Source: Qipengyuania xiamenensis
GTDB lineage: Bacteria; Pseudomonadota; Alphaproteobacteria; Sphingomonadales; Sphingomonadaceae
Assembly (NCBI RefSeq): GCF_019711495.1
Contig: NZ_JAIGNM010000001.1
Location: 1,240,001 to 1,304,000, forward strand
DNA length: 64,000 nt
Direction: 5' to 3'
In this document: positions 1-7,407 of the stretch, piece by piece
Layout: each line of letters starts with the position of its first letter
Numbering within the stretch: position 1 is the stretch's first letter
Position numbers and translations under genes: made by a program
The notes under the pieces: generated by a model
The model's database searches: none
What the model was told of the DNA's origin: nothing
The model's input: the letters and a program-made list of their open reading frames with translations, nothing else

Positions 1-475
1 GGAAGAACATCGCGTGATCGCCGAACAGGAGGCGGACGCCGCGCACGAACAGGTGCGGCCGCGTCAGCAGCGGGGCGTACCAGGTCTTCGCCCAGTTATG
101 GATCGTGGTGCCCCACCGCGTCTTCTCCGGCCCGCGAATGACGGGGGTAAAGCTCGCCAGCGCTATGCGTTCGTCCGCCAGCGTCTCCTCGATCACCGCG
201 ACCATATCGGGAGGCGGGCACGTATCGGCATGCACCACGCAGGCCAGTCTCCCTTCGGCCGCCTCGACCCCCGCGTTGATCTGCCGCGCCCGCCCCTTCT
301 CGCAGGCCATCACGCGCCAGCCTGCCTCGCGCGCAATCGCGCAGGTTTCGTCGCTGCTCCCGCCGTCGACCAGCAGGATCTCGTGCGGCTTGGGATCGAG
401 GCGCTCGAACGCGGCGACAAGCTGCGGCAGCGCCTTGGCCTCGTCGAGCGCGGGGACCAGCAGGGTGACGCTCAT
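1..475 (-). CDS. Family 2 glycosyltransferase, rSAM/selenodomain-associated transferase 2 type (partial)
   Basis: The gene starts at 475 and runs off the window edge, so the C-terminus is missing. Translation of the minus strand gives a GT-A type start (MSVTLLVPALDEAKALPQ), then the nucleotide-sugar motif LLVDGGSSDET and an acidic HADTCPP segment. These match the TIGR04283 group (rSAM/selenodomain-associated transferase 2, also listed with arsenosugar biosynthesis). Its ATG overlaps the stop of the upstream gene by 4 bp (ATGA), so the two are translationally coupled. TIGR04282 and TIGR04283 proteins commonly sit side by side, which supports the call. The acceptor and sugar are unknown. Confidence 0.85.
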   Translation of the reverse strand, partial: MSVTLLVPALDEAKALPQLVAAFERLDPKPHEILLVDGGSSDETCAIAREAGWRVMACEKGRARQINAGVEAAEGRLACVVHADTCPPPDMVAVIEETLADERIALASFTPVIRGPEKTRWGTTIHNWAKTWYAPLLTRPHLFVRGVRLLFGDHAMFF

Positions 476-1047
476 TGCAGTTCGGGCCACTGGGCGAGGT
501 CTTCGGCGGTGTCGATATCAGCCAGTTCGGGCAACACCGCCGGGCCATAGCCATGCGCCGCCAGGCGGGCGAGCGTTTCGGGCAGTACTTTCGGCGTGCT
601 CCATTCCATGTCGTCGAACAGGAAGGGCACTGGCTCGGTGAAGCCGATAAGATAGTAGCCGCCGTCATTGGCAGGGCCGAGCACGACACGGCGATCATCC
701 AGCGCGCCTGCAGCTGCCTGCAGCAGCGGCACTGAGATCCCCGGACAATCGCTGCCGATCAGTAAAGCGGGTGCCTCGACCCGCCCCATCTTCTCGCCGA
801 GGTCGCCCCCTCCCTGATCGACCACCTTGGTGTCGGCGCCGAACAGGTCATGGAAAGCCGCGATCTCCCCGCCGGTCACGCGCAACTCGAAGTCCAGCCC
901 GCTCGCGCGCGCAACCTCGACCGTATGAGCCAGCAGGCGGGCATAGATTCGCGCCGCGCCCTCTTCGCCCACGGCCGGTATGAGGCGCGTCTTCACCTTG
1001 CCCGGCACGGGCAGGCGAGCGAATATCGAAAGTTTCGGGGAAGCCAT
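472..1047 (-). CDS. DUF2064 / TIGR04282 family glycosyltransferase
   Basis: The 191-residue protein opens with LSIFARLPVPGKVKTRL, the nucleotide-binding start of DUF2064 (TIGR04282, rSAM/selenodomain-associated transferase 1), a GT-A like nucleotidyl/glycosyl transferase fold. LLIGSDCPGIS (about residue 95) and GPANDGGYYLIG (about residue 123) are the other family motifs. It is full length for the family. It precedes and overlaps the family 2 transferase by 4 bp, the usual pairing. The substrate is not established; a role in arsenosugar or another modified glycolipid pathway is inference from family naming. No radical-SAM partner is visible in this window, but the cluster continues beyond the left edge. 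Confidence 0.88.
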   Translation of the reverse strand: MASPKLSIFARLPVPGKVKTRLIPAVGEEGAARIYARLLAHTVEVARASGLDFELRVTGGEIAAFHDLFGADTKVVDQGGGDLGEKMGRVEAPALLIGSDCPGISVPLLQAAAGALDDRRVVLGPANDGGYYLIGFTEPVPFLFDDMEWSTPKVLPETLARLAAHGYGPAVLPELADIDTAEDLAQWPELQ

Positions 1048-1102
1048 CGCAGCGCAGGATAGCGCGCTTGTCGCAAGGCGAAAGAGGCGATGGGAAGAAA
1101 GG

Positions 1103-1179
<77 letters not shown>

Positions 1180-1269
1180 ACCACGGGCGCTCCCCTAGGC
1201 AGGTGAGCGATGGGGGTCAAGCATGCTTTGGCTTGCCATTCGCCCCATCCGCCACTTAGGTCGTTTCGG

Positions 1270-1863
1270 ATGTCTGACAAGGGATCAATTTCGCAGCCGC
1301 TCGATGCGAAAGGCGCAGACAGCGCCAGCGGTGGGCCGTCCTTTTCGCTGGCGGACAGGATCGCCCGCGTAGTGTGGCAGGTCGCCTGGCTGGTGCTCGC
1401 ACGCTGGACCCCTCCGCCGTTCCATGGCTGGCGCGCCATGGTGCTGAGAATGTTCGGGGCGAAGCTGGGAGACGGCTGCCGCGTGCACGCGAGCGTCCGC
1501 ATTTGGCTACCGGCCAATCTCGAACTGGGCGACAACGTCCTGATCGGTCCGGGAGCAATCCTCTACAATCAGGGCCGTATCGCGATCGACAGCGATGCCG
1601 TGGTGTCGCAGCGCGCGCATCTTTGCGCCAGCACGCATGATGTCTCGGACAGCAATTTCCAACTGGTCCTGCGGCCGATCAAGCTGGGGCCGAAGTCCTG
1701 GGTAGCGGCAGAGGCCTTCGTCGGCCCGGGCGTGACCATGGGGGAAGGCGCGGTCCTCGCAGCGCGTGGCGCGCTGTTCGACGATGCGGAAAGCTGGTCG
1801 ATCTATCGCGGCAATCCGGCCGCGAAACTCAAGCCCCGCGTGCTGCGAGCTGACGAAGCGTAA
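1270..1863 (+). CDS. Putative colanic acid biosynthesis type acetyltransferase (left-handed beta-helix)
   Basis: The 197-residue protein (start at MSDKGSIS) has hexapeptide-repeat acyltransferase features. An N-terminal segment contains WTPPPFHGWRAMVLRMFGAK. It is followed by left-handed beta-helix turns (GDGCRVHASVRIW, LGDNVLIGPGAILYN) with the catalytic-type histidine in CASTHDVSD, and ends in YRGNPAAKLKPRV. This is the WcaF-like family that O-acetylates sugars during exopolysaccharide or lipid-linked glycan synthesis. The reading frame stays open to 1210, but the conserved part begins at the chosen ATG. Its 3' end overlaps folK on the other strand by 35 bp. The sugar substrate is unknown. 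Confidence 0.82.
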   Translation: MSDKGSISQPLDAKGADSASGGPSFSLADRIARVVWQVAWLVLARWTPPPFHGWRAMVLRMFGAKLGDGCRVHASVRIWLPANLELGDNVLIGPGAILYNQGRIAIDSDAVVSQRAHLCASTHDVSDSNFQLVLRPIKLGPKSWVAAEAFVGPGVTMGEGAVLAARGALFDDAESWSIYRGNPAAKLKPRVLRADEA

Positions 1864-2314
1864 GCCCGGTCGCGGGATCGCGCCAGCGCGGCGCGACTTC
1901 TGCCGCAGGAACGAGGACGAAGTCGCGGCCGCGAAATTGCGGATGGGGTATCGTCAGGTTGGGCGCGTTCCACACCCCGCCGCTCCACAGGACGATATCG
2001 AGATCGAGGGTACGCGCGCGCCATTCGGCTCCCCGGCGGCGGCGGCCGAAGGCATCCTCTACCGCTTGCAGAAGTGCCAGCATCTCGCCGGGCGCGTGCC
2101 TCGAGGCGACCAGCGCGGCGCCATTGGCATAACGCCTTTGCGAAGGGCCGACCGGCAGGCTCGAGCGTATGCGCGAAATGTCACGCAGCACCACGCCCTC
2201 GGCATCGAGCGTGTCGAGCGCTGCACGCAGCACTGCCCTAGGGCCGCCGATCCGCGGCACGCGCATGTTCGATCCCAGCGCGATGACATAGCTGTGGCTG
2301 CTTGCGCCCGTCAT
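1829..2314 (-). CDS. folK: 2-amino-4-hydroxy-6-hydroxymethyldihydropteridine diphosphokinase
   Basis: FolK transfers pyrophosphate from ATP to 6-hydroxymethyl-dihydropterin in cytosolic folate synthesis. The 161-residue protein has YVIALGSNMR at its start, the central GPSQRRYANGAALV segment, and the signature RWRARTLDLDIVLW (here EWRARTLDLDIVLW, about residues 97-110), which carries the magnesium-binding aspartates, then IPHPQFRGRDFVLVP. Length and motifs are normal for the family. It is divergent from the M20 peptidase (48 bp between the starts) and convergent, with a 35-bp overlap, with the acetyltransferase. Confidence 0.96.
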   Translation of the reverse strand: MTGASSHSYVIALGSNMRVPRIGGPRAVLRAALDTLDAEGVVLRDISRIRSSLPVGPSQRRYANGAALVASRHAPGEMLALLQAVEDAFGRRRRGAEWRARTLDLDIVLWSGGVWNAPNLTIPHPQFRGRDFVLVPAAEVAPRWRDPATGLTLRQLAARGA

Positions 2315-2362
2315 GCCCCGCGCCTAGCCTTGCGCCGCAGCAAAGCAAAGGGAGGATGAGCG

Positions 2363-3778
2363 ATGCGGCTTGCAGGATTATTGGTGGCTGGCGCAGTCGC
2401 CTTGTCGGGAGCACCCGCATTCGCACAGGATCGCGAACGGTCGGAGCACGAGCAACGGGTCTACGACATCTACCGCGACATCATCGCCTTCCGCACCGCC
2501 AAGGGGCACGGGCAGGTGGACGACATGGTCTCCTACCTCACCGCCCGCCTGTCGGAGGCCGGTTTTGCCGATGAAGACATCATGGTCACAGATTACGACA
2601 GCGACGGTGATCCGACCCAAGGGCTGATCGTGCGATACCGCGGTAACGGGTCTTCAGGCGAAAAACCGATCGTGCTGCTCGCGCACATGGACGTCGTCGA
2701 CGCCCTGCCGGAAGACTGGGTGCGCGATCCTTTCACGCTGACCGAGGACAATGGCTATTTCTACGGTCGCGGGACGATGGACAACAAGTACGGGGTCGCC
2801 AATCTGACCGGCACTTTCATCCGCCTCATGGAAGAAGGCTGGACTCCCAATCGCGACCTCTACCTCGTCTTCTCCGGTGACGAGGAGACCGGCATGGTAT
2901 CCACCCGCGCGCAGGCGAAGTGGGTTGCGGAGAACGTCGATCCGGACTTCGTACTCAATTCCGATGCCGGGGGGATCGGTCTGAGAGACGATTTCGAGCC
3001 GCTCGCCCAGCGCGTTCAGGCTGCCGAGAAGACCTTCGTTACCTACGAGCTGACCGTCACCAATCAGGGCGGTCATTCTTCGCGGCCGCGCAAGGACAAC
3101 GCGATCTACGAACTCGCCGATGCCCTACAAAAGGTGCGCACCTACGAGTTCCCGGTTCGCGCGACGCCGCTCACGCGCAGCTATTTCGCAGCCCTCGGGC
3201 AGGCAGTGCCCGGCGAGCTCGGCGCGGCCATGCGGACCTTTGCGGAGAACCCCGAGGATGCGGCAGCGGTTACCACGCTACGGTCGGTGCCCGAATTCCT
3301 CGGCACCACGGGTACGACTTGTATCGCGACCATGCTCAGGGCCGGTCATGCCGAGAATGCCCTGCCACAGACCGCAACGGCGACCGTCAATTGCCGCGTC
3401 TTTCCCGGAGAGGGCGTCGAGCTGACCGCGCAGCGCCTCGCTGAGGCGATCGGCAATCCGGATGTCGGCATTACAATGCTGGGCGACCCGACCGAGAGCC
3501 CCGAAAGCACCCTGCGCGAGGATGTCGGCGCCGCTCTCGAAAAGTCGCTCATGACGCGCTTCGGGCGGCCCCTTCCCATCGTCCCCTACATGGAATCGGG
3601 CGGGACCGATGGCATGCATTACCGCACGCTTGGCTACAACACCGTGGCGATCAGCGGCGGTGCCAGCAGGCCGCAGGACGTGTACGCCCACGGGCTGGAC
3701 GAGCGGATGCGGGTCGATGCCTTCTACGCCGGCCTCGACCACTGGACGATCATCCTGAAAGTGCTTGCCGGCAGCTAG
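2363..3778 (+). CDS. M20/M25/M40 family metallopeptidase, exported
   Basis: The 471-residue protein has a cleavable signal peptide (MRLAGLLVAGAVALSGAPAFA), so it acts in the periplasm. The M20 di-zinc peptidase core is complete: HMDVVDALP (about residue 108), GRGTMDNKYG with the bridging aspartate, then DEETGM with the catalytic glutamate. The dimerisation domain contains NQGGHSSRPRKDNAIY, and near the end ESGGTDGMHYR supplies the last metal-ligand region. The substrate is probably a peptide or N-acyl amino acid, which is inference. The start is well supported by GGGAGGA seven bases upstream. Its stop overlaps the end of the convergent small gene by 4 bp. Confidence 0.9.
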   Translation: MRLAGLLVAGAVALSGAPAFAQDRERSEHEQRVYDIYRDIIAFRTAKGHGQVDDMVSYLTARLSEAGFADEDIMVTDYDSDGDPTQGLIVRYRGNGSSGEKPIVLLAHMDVVDALPEDWVRDPFTLTEDNGYFYGRGTMDNKYGVANLTGTFIRLMEEGWTPNRDLYLVFSGDEETGMVSTRAQAKWVAENVDPDFVLNSDAGGIGLRDDFEPLAQRVQAAEKTFVTYELTVTNQGGHSSRPRKDNAIYELADALQKVRTYEFPVRATPLTRSYFAALGQAVPGELGAAMRTFAENPEDAAAVTTLRSVPEFLGTTGTTCIATMLRAGHAENALPQTATATVNCRVFPGEGVELTAQRLAEAIGNPDVGITMLGDPTESPESTLREDVGAALEKSLMTRFGRPLPIVPYMESGGTDGMHYRTLGYNTVAISGGASRPQDVYAHGLDERMRVDAFYAGLDHWTIILKVLAGS

Positions 3779-4197
3779 AACAGCTCGTTCGGCACTTCGC
3801 GAGCGGCAAACTCGCCCAGAGAGAGCCTACGCTTGAGCTTGAGGAAACCCTTGCCCTCTTCAGTGTAGGGCACGGCGATATTGGCCGAGAAATTCGGTGC
3901 CCGCAGCAACACCGCGACCTCGGCATCATCATGCCGGTCGAGCGCGATGGCACAGGCCTTCACCCTTCCCTCCGCCACGCGCGGGCGCAGGATGGCGAAG
4001 AGGCGGTCTATCACGGTGCGCCTCCCGTCGATCGTATCGGTATCGAGCACTGCGACATTGTGGATCGCGCCGTTGCCGCGCAGCTCGAAGACCAGCGGGT
4101 GGAAATGACCGTCCTTTTCGATCCGCCCCACGGCGGCTTCGAGCGCCGCGGTGAAGAGGTGATCGAGCTGGTCCTGTGTAATCGCGCGACCCTGCAC
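3775..4197 (-). CDS. Conserved hypothetical protein, last gene of the SIMPL-amidase operon
   Basis: The protein is about 140 residues. An ATG at 4332 would lie deep inside the amidase gene, so I prefer the GTG at 4197, 4 bp after the amidase stop and with GAGGA about 11 bases upstream. The resulting protein begins VQGRAITQDQLDHLFTAALE and contains HFHPLVFELRGNG, RVKACAIALDRHDD and ANIAVPYTEEGKGFLK. It is predicted to be soluble, with no signal peptide or membrane segment. I do not recognise a named domain. Coupling to the N-carbamoylputrescine amidase suggests a shared transcript; function is unknown. Confidence 0.7.
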   Translation of the reverse strand: MQGRAITQDQLDHLFTAALEAAVGRIEKDGHFHPLVFELRGNGAIHNVAVLDTDTIDGRRTVIDRLFAILRPRVAEGRVKACAIALDRHDDAEVAVLLRAPNFSANIAVPYTEEGKGFLKLKRRLSLGEFAAREVPNELF

Positions 4198-4201
4198 GGT
4201 G

Positions 4202-5065
4202 CTAGATATCCTCGCAGATCCGCCCGTAGAGTTGCGGGCGTCGATCGCGGAAGAAGCCCATGCCCGCACGATGCTTCGCCGCGCGGTCGAGGTCGAGCGT
4301 CGCGACAAGAGCCCCGGTGTCCGAAGCGCCATATTCCTCGATCAGGTCGCCCCATTCGTCCGAAATGAAGCTATGCCCGTAGAAGCTCTGCTGGCGGTCG
4401 GCCGGACCTTCATGGCCGATACGGTTGGCAGCACAGACAGGCATGCAGTTCGACACCGCATGGCCGATCATCGCACGACGCCACATGCGGCTGGTGTCGA
4501 GATCGGCATCATAGGGCTCGGAGCCGATAGCAGTCGGGTAGAACAATACTTCGGCGCCCTTCAGTGCCATCACGCGGGCGCATTCGGGATACCACTGGTC
4601 CCAGCAGACGCCGACACCGATGCGTGCACCGAACACGTCCCACACCTTGAACCCGTCATTCCCGGGGCGGAAATAGTATTTTTCCTCATAGCCCGGGCCA
4701 TCGGGAATGTGGCTCTTGCGGTAGGTGCCCATGATCTCGCCATCGGGTCCGACCATGGCGAGCGTGTTGTAATAATGGTGGCCGTCGCGCTCGAAGAAGC
4801 TGGTCGGGATTGCGACGCCCAGCTTCTTCGCAAGCTCCTGCATCGCCCTGACGCTAGGGTCATCCGCCAGCGGCCTGGCGCGGGCGAAAAGTTCTTCCTC
4901 CTCCTCGCGGCAGAAGTAGTCGCCGGCGAAAAGCTCGGGCGGCAGGATCACCTGCGCACCCTTGCTCGCGGCCTCTTCGACCAGCGCGGACACGGCAGCG
5001 ATATTGTCGGCCTCGTCCGGTCGGGCGAGCGGCAATTGCAGGACGGAAACGGTCAGTTCTCTCAT
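4202..5065 (-). CDS. aguB: N-carbamoylputrescine amidase
   Basis: This is a 287-residue carbon-nitrogen hydrolase of the nitrilase superfamily that converts N-carbamoylputrescine to putrescine, CO2 and ammonia in the agmatine route of polyamine synthesis. The catalytic triad is visible: Glu44 in LPPELF, Lys117 in YRKSHIPDG and Cys154 in GVGVCWDQWYPE. The family-typical GYEEKYYFRPGN and CAANRIGHE segments are present. Length is normal. No agmatine deiminase gene (aguA) is visible nearby, so the partner step must be encoded elsewhere. It lies 12 bp downstream of the SIMPL gene in the same direction and 4 bp before the small unknown gene. Confidence 0.93.
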   Translation of the reverse strand: MRELTVSVLQLPLARPDEADNIAAVSALVEEAASKGAQVILPPELFAGDYFCREEEEELFARARPLADDPSVRAMQELAKKLGVAIPTSFFERDGHHYYNTLAMVGPDGEIMGTYRKSHIPDGPGYEEKYYFRPGNDGFKVWDVFGARIGVGVCWDQWYPECARVMALKGAEVLFYPTAIGSEPYDADLDTSRMWRRAMIGHAVSNCMPVCAANRIGHEGPADRQQSFYGHSFISDEWGDLIEEYGASDTGALVATLDLDRAAKHRAGMGFFRDRRPQLYGRICEDI

Positions 5066-5077
5066 GGGAGAGATGCG

Positions 5078-5845
5078 TTATTTCTCCCGAAGCGCGAAGT
5101 CTACCTGGATATAGACGTAGGAGCGCGTGGTACCGACCATCATGCCGGGCGATCCGCTCTCGGGACGCGGGCTGATCGCCAGCGGCGGAGGCGGGGGCGC
5201 GACAGGGGCGGTCCGCTGGACCATGGCCTCGTTCATCACCTCGGCACCGCGCAGCCAGGTGTTCCCCTGCTGCCCGCCAGCATCGCGAATATAGAGCACG
5301 CGGCTGATCTCCATGCCGGCGGCTTCGGCATAGGCCTCGGCACGGGTGCGCGCCGCCTTGTAGGCATCCGCATAGGCAAGGTTCGCCACCGCTTCGGGAT
5401 CGCTCATCGTCAGGCTCGGCCCGCCGAGGACGTTGGCGCCGGCTTCGGTCACGGCGGTCACTGCAGCGCCTGCTGCATCGGGATCGTCCATTTTCACCTG
5501 GAAGACATTGCTGGCTTGGTACTGGCCCTTGCGGTCTCCCCATTCCACCCGGCGAACGGAGACATTCTGCGTCTGGATGTCCTCTTCGGCCACGCCCATT
5601 TCGCGCAGGGCCGCAACGATCTCGGCCAGCTTTTCCGCATTGGCTTCGCTGGCGGCCGTGGCGCTGCGCGAGAAAGTTTCGACACCCGCATTGAACTGCG
5701 CACGGTCGGGGCGGCTCTCGGCCTGACCGCTGGCGCTGACCGAGAGCAGCGTTTCGCCATGATCGACGCCGCGCGCCTCGTCCGCGCGGTCGCTGCAGGC
5801 GGCGAGCACGAGCGGGGCGGCCGCGGCAAGAATTAGTTTTTGCAT
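5078..5845 (-). CDS. SIMPL domain (DUF541) lipoprotein
   Basis: The start at 5845 is chosen because GGAGGGA lies seven bases upstream. The 255-residue protein begins MQKLILAAAAPLVLAACSD, a lipoprotein signal with lipobox LAAC, so it should be anchored in an envelope membrane. The body is DUF541/SIMPL: LLSVSASGQAESRPDRAQF, alternating helix and strand, and the region ending in YVYIQVDFALREK. Related proteins (for example Brucella BP26) are oligomeric periplasmic proteins of uncertain role. The ribosome binding site sits in the 3' arm of a perfect hairpin (see 5851-5887). It heads the operon with the amidase. Confidence 0.88.
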   Translation of the reverse strand: MQKLILAAAAPLVLAACSDRADEARGVDHGETLLSVSASGQAESRPDRAQFNAGVETFSRSATAASEANAEKLAEIVAALREMGVAEEDIQTQNVSVRRVEWGDRKGQYQASNVFQVKMDDPDAAGAAVTAVTEAGANVLGGPSLTMSDPEAVANLAYADAYKAARTRAEAYAEAAGMEISRVLYIRDAGGQQGNTWLRGAEVMNEAMVQRTAPVAPPPPPLAISPRPESGSPGMMVGTTRSYVYIQVDFALREK

Positions 5846-5850
5846 AAGAA

Positions 5851-5887
5851 AATCCCTCCGATGTAACACTATTACATCGGAGGGATT
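5851..5887 (-). terminator. Perfect 16-bp inverted repeat: intrinsic terminator whose 3' arm contains the SIMPL ribosome binding site
   Basis: On the minus strand the arm AATCCCTCCGATGTAA, a 5-nt loop, and its exact reverse complement TTACATCGGAGGGATT are followed by TTCTTATG. The stem plus the TTTTCTT stretch fits a rho-independent terminator for the upstream methyltransferase gene. The GGAGGG in the 3' arm is also the ribosome binding site of the SIMPL gene, seven bases from its ATG. Read-through RNA would therefore both tend to terminate and hide the start site. The dyad centre (TGTAACACTATTACA) could instead be a DNA operator. Confidence 0.8.
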
Positions 5888-5919
5888 GCAGGGTTCGGAT
5901 TAACGCCGGATGGACGCCC

Positions 5920-6744
5920 TCAGTCTGCCTTCTTGAAGAGCAGCGTCATGCGGTCGCTCTCGCCGATGGCGAGATAGCGGTCGCGGTCCTGGTCGCCGTA
6001 ACGAAGCACGGGAGGCAGCGTCCATACGCCACCTTCCCAGTTCGCCGGATCGTTAGGATTGGCATTGATCTCGCTTTCGGCAGCCAGTTCGAAGCCGTTG
6101 GCCTCGAAGATCGCCACCACGTCCTGTGTGCGCATGTAGCCGCGCTGGCGCGCGCCATAGTCATCATAGCTCGCGCCTTCGGGCGCGCGGTGCTGGACCA
6201 CGCCGACCATGCCGTCATCCTTGAGCATGACGCGCGCGGCCTTGAGAACCGTGTCCGCTTCATTGCCGATGTTGAGGCCGTGCATCGAGCGGAAGATCAG
6301 CACGCGGTCGACCGTGCCGACGACATCTTCAGGCATCTCGTCGATCTCGAAGACCTTCACATTGTCGCCGTTGACGCTTTCCTGGCTGGTGGCGGCTTCG
6401 AAGAACCGTTCCGTCCAGCCCTTTGCGCGCGCTTCCTGTGCGCGGTCGCGATAGGTGCCGCCGTCGCTGTCCTGGTCGAAGGCGATATAGGTACCCGCCT
6501 GCGAGATATAGGGCGCGAGGACGCGGCTGTACCAGCCTCCGCCCGGGCCGTATTCGGCAACTGTCATGGTCGGTTCGACGCCGAAGAATTCGAGCGTTTC
6601 CGCGGGGTGGCGATACTGGTCGCGCGCACGGTCGTCATCGCGCAGGTCGGCGGCGAGGACTTCTTCCAGGTCGGGTGCATGATCGTCGGCAGCAAGCGGG
6701 GAAGCAATTATCGCGGCAGCCGCGACAGAAAGGAACAGACGCAT
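5920..6744 (-). CDS. Exported class I SAM-dependent methyltransferase-like protein
   Basis: The start at 6744 has GAGGAGA seven bases upstream, and the frame remains open above it. The 274-residue protein begins MRLFLSVAAAAIIASPLAADD, a Sec signal peptide, then shows the methyltransferase nucleotide-binding loop VAEYGPGGGWYSRVLAPYI and VDRVLIFRSMHGL. It belongs to the sphingomonad and proteobacterial group of predicted periplasmic methyltransferases. An S-adenosylmethionine enzyme outside the cytoplasm is hard to explain, so the real ligand may differ; this is inference. It is followed by the hairpin terminator at 5851-5887 and is divergent from msrA. Confidence 0.8.
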   Translation of the reverse strand: MRLFLSVAAAAIIASPLAADDHAPDLEEVLAADLRDDDRARDQYRHPAETLEFFGVEPTMTVAEYGPGGGWYSRVLAPYISQAGTYIAFDQDSDGGTYRDRAQEARAKGWTERFFEAATSQESVNGDNVKVFEIDEMPEDVVGTVDRVLIFRSMHGLNIGNEADTVLKAARVMLKDDGMVGVVQHRAPEGASYDDYGARQRGYMRTQDVVAIFEANGFELAAESEINANPNDPANWEGGVWTLPPVLRYGDQDRDRYLAIGESDRMTLLFKKAD

Positions 6745-6847
6745 ATTTTCTCTCCTCGGGGAAATGCGAAGCTGTCCCTGCCCGTGCAGCGCACGGATGA
6801 CAAGGTGGTTACCGCTTCCTACATGGGGCGCCGAGAAGGAGATTTGC

Positions 6848-7384
6848 ATGGCTCAGGAACAGGTAATCGTCGCAGGCGGATGCTTCTGGTGCACCGAGGC
6901 GGTGATGAAGGACGTGATCGGCGTGAGCGAGGTCGAAAGCGGCTATATCGGCGGCGACAAGCCCGACCCGACCTACAAGGAGGTCTGCACCGGCAGCACC
7001 GGCCATGCCGAGGGCGTGCGCGTCACTTTCGACAGCGAGAGCATCACGCTCGACCAGATCCTCGACGTCTTCATGGGCACCCATGATCCGACCCAGCTCA
7101 ACCGCCAAGGCAACGATGTCGGCACCCAGTATCGCAGCGCAATCTTCCCGACCGAGGATCAGCGCGGGGCGGCAGAGGCAGCCATCGCTCGGTGGAACGA
7201 GGAACACCCCGGCCAGAGCGCGGTGACCACCATCGAAACCGGCGAGTGGTATCCTGCAGAAGACTACCATCAGGAGTATTGGGAAGGCGAAGGCCAGCGG
7301 AATCCCTATTGCCAGGCGGTGATCCCGCCCAAGCTCATGAAGCTGCGCAAAAGCTTCCAGAAATACCTGAAAGAAGACGCCTGA
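6848..7384 (+). CDS. msrA: Peptide-methionine (S)-S-oxide reductase
   Basis: MsrA reduces methionine-S-sulfoxide in proteins and as the free amino acid. The 178-residue protein has the catalytic motif GGCFWCTE, with the nucleophile at Cys12. It is followed by GYIGGDKPDPTYKEVCTGSTGHAEGV (split here as GYIGG and TGHAEGV), HDPTQLNRQGNDVGTQYRS and EDYHQEYW, all diagnostic of MsrA. The start at 6848 has GAAGGAG upstream; an in-frame extension to 6764 lacks family similarity. The MsrB enzyme for the R epimer is encoded separately at 22870-23274. The flavoprotein gene follows 23 bp later, probably in one transcript. Confidence 0.97.
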   Translation: MAQEQVIVAGGCFWCTEAVMKDVIGVSEVESGYIGGDKPDPTYKEVCTGSTGHAEGVRVTFDSESITLDQILDVFMGTHDPTQLNRQGNDVGTQYRSAIFPTEDQRGAAEAAIARWNEEHPGQSAVTTIETGEWYPAEDYHQEYWEGEGQRNPYCQAVIPPKLMKLRKSFQKYLKEDA

Positions 7385-7407
7385 GCGTCGGGTACGCAGG
7401 CCAATTG

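Noticed and set aside
4199-5836. Plus-strand ORF of 545 codons over the amidase and SIMPL genes
   Set aside because: It is opposite two well-supported genes with ribosome binding sites and catalytic residues, and its translation shows no family.
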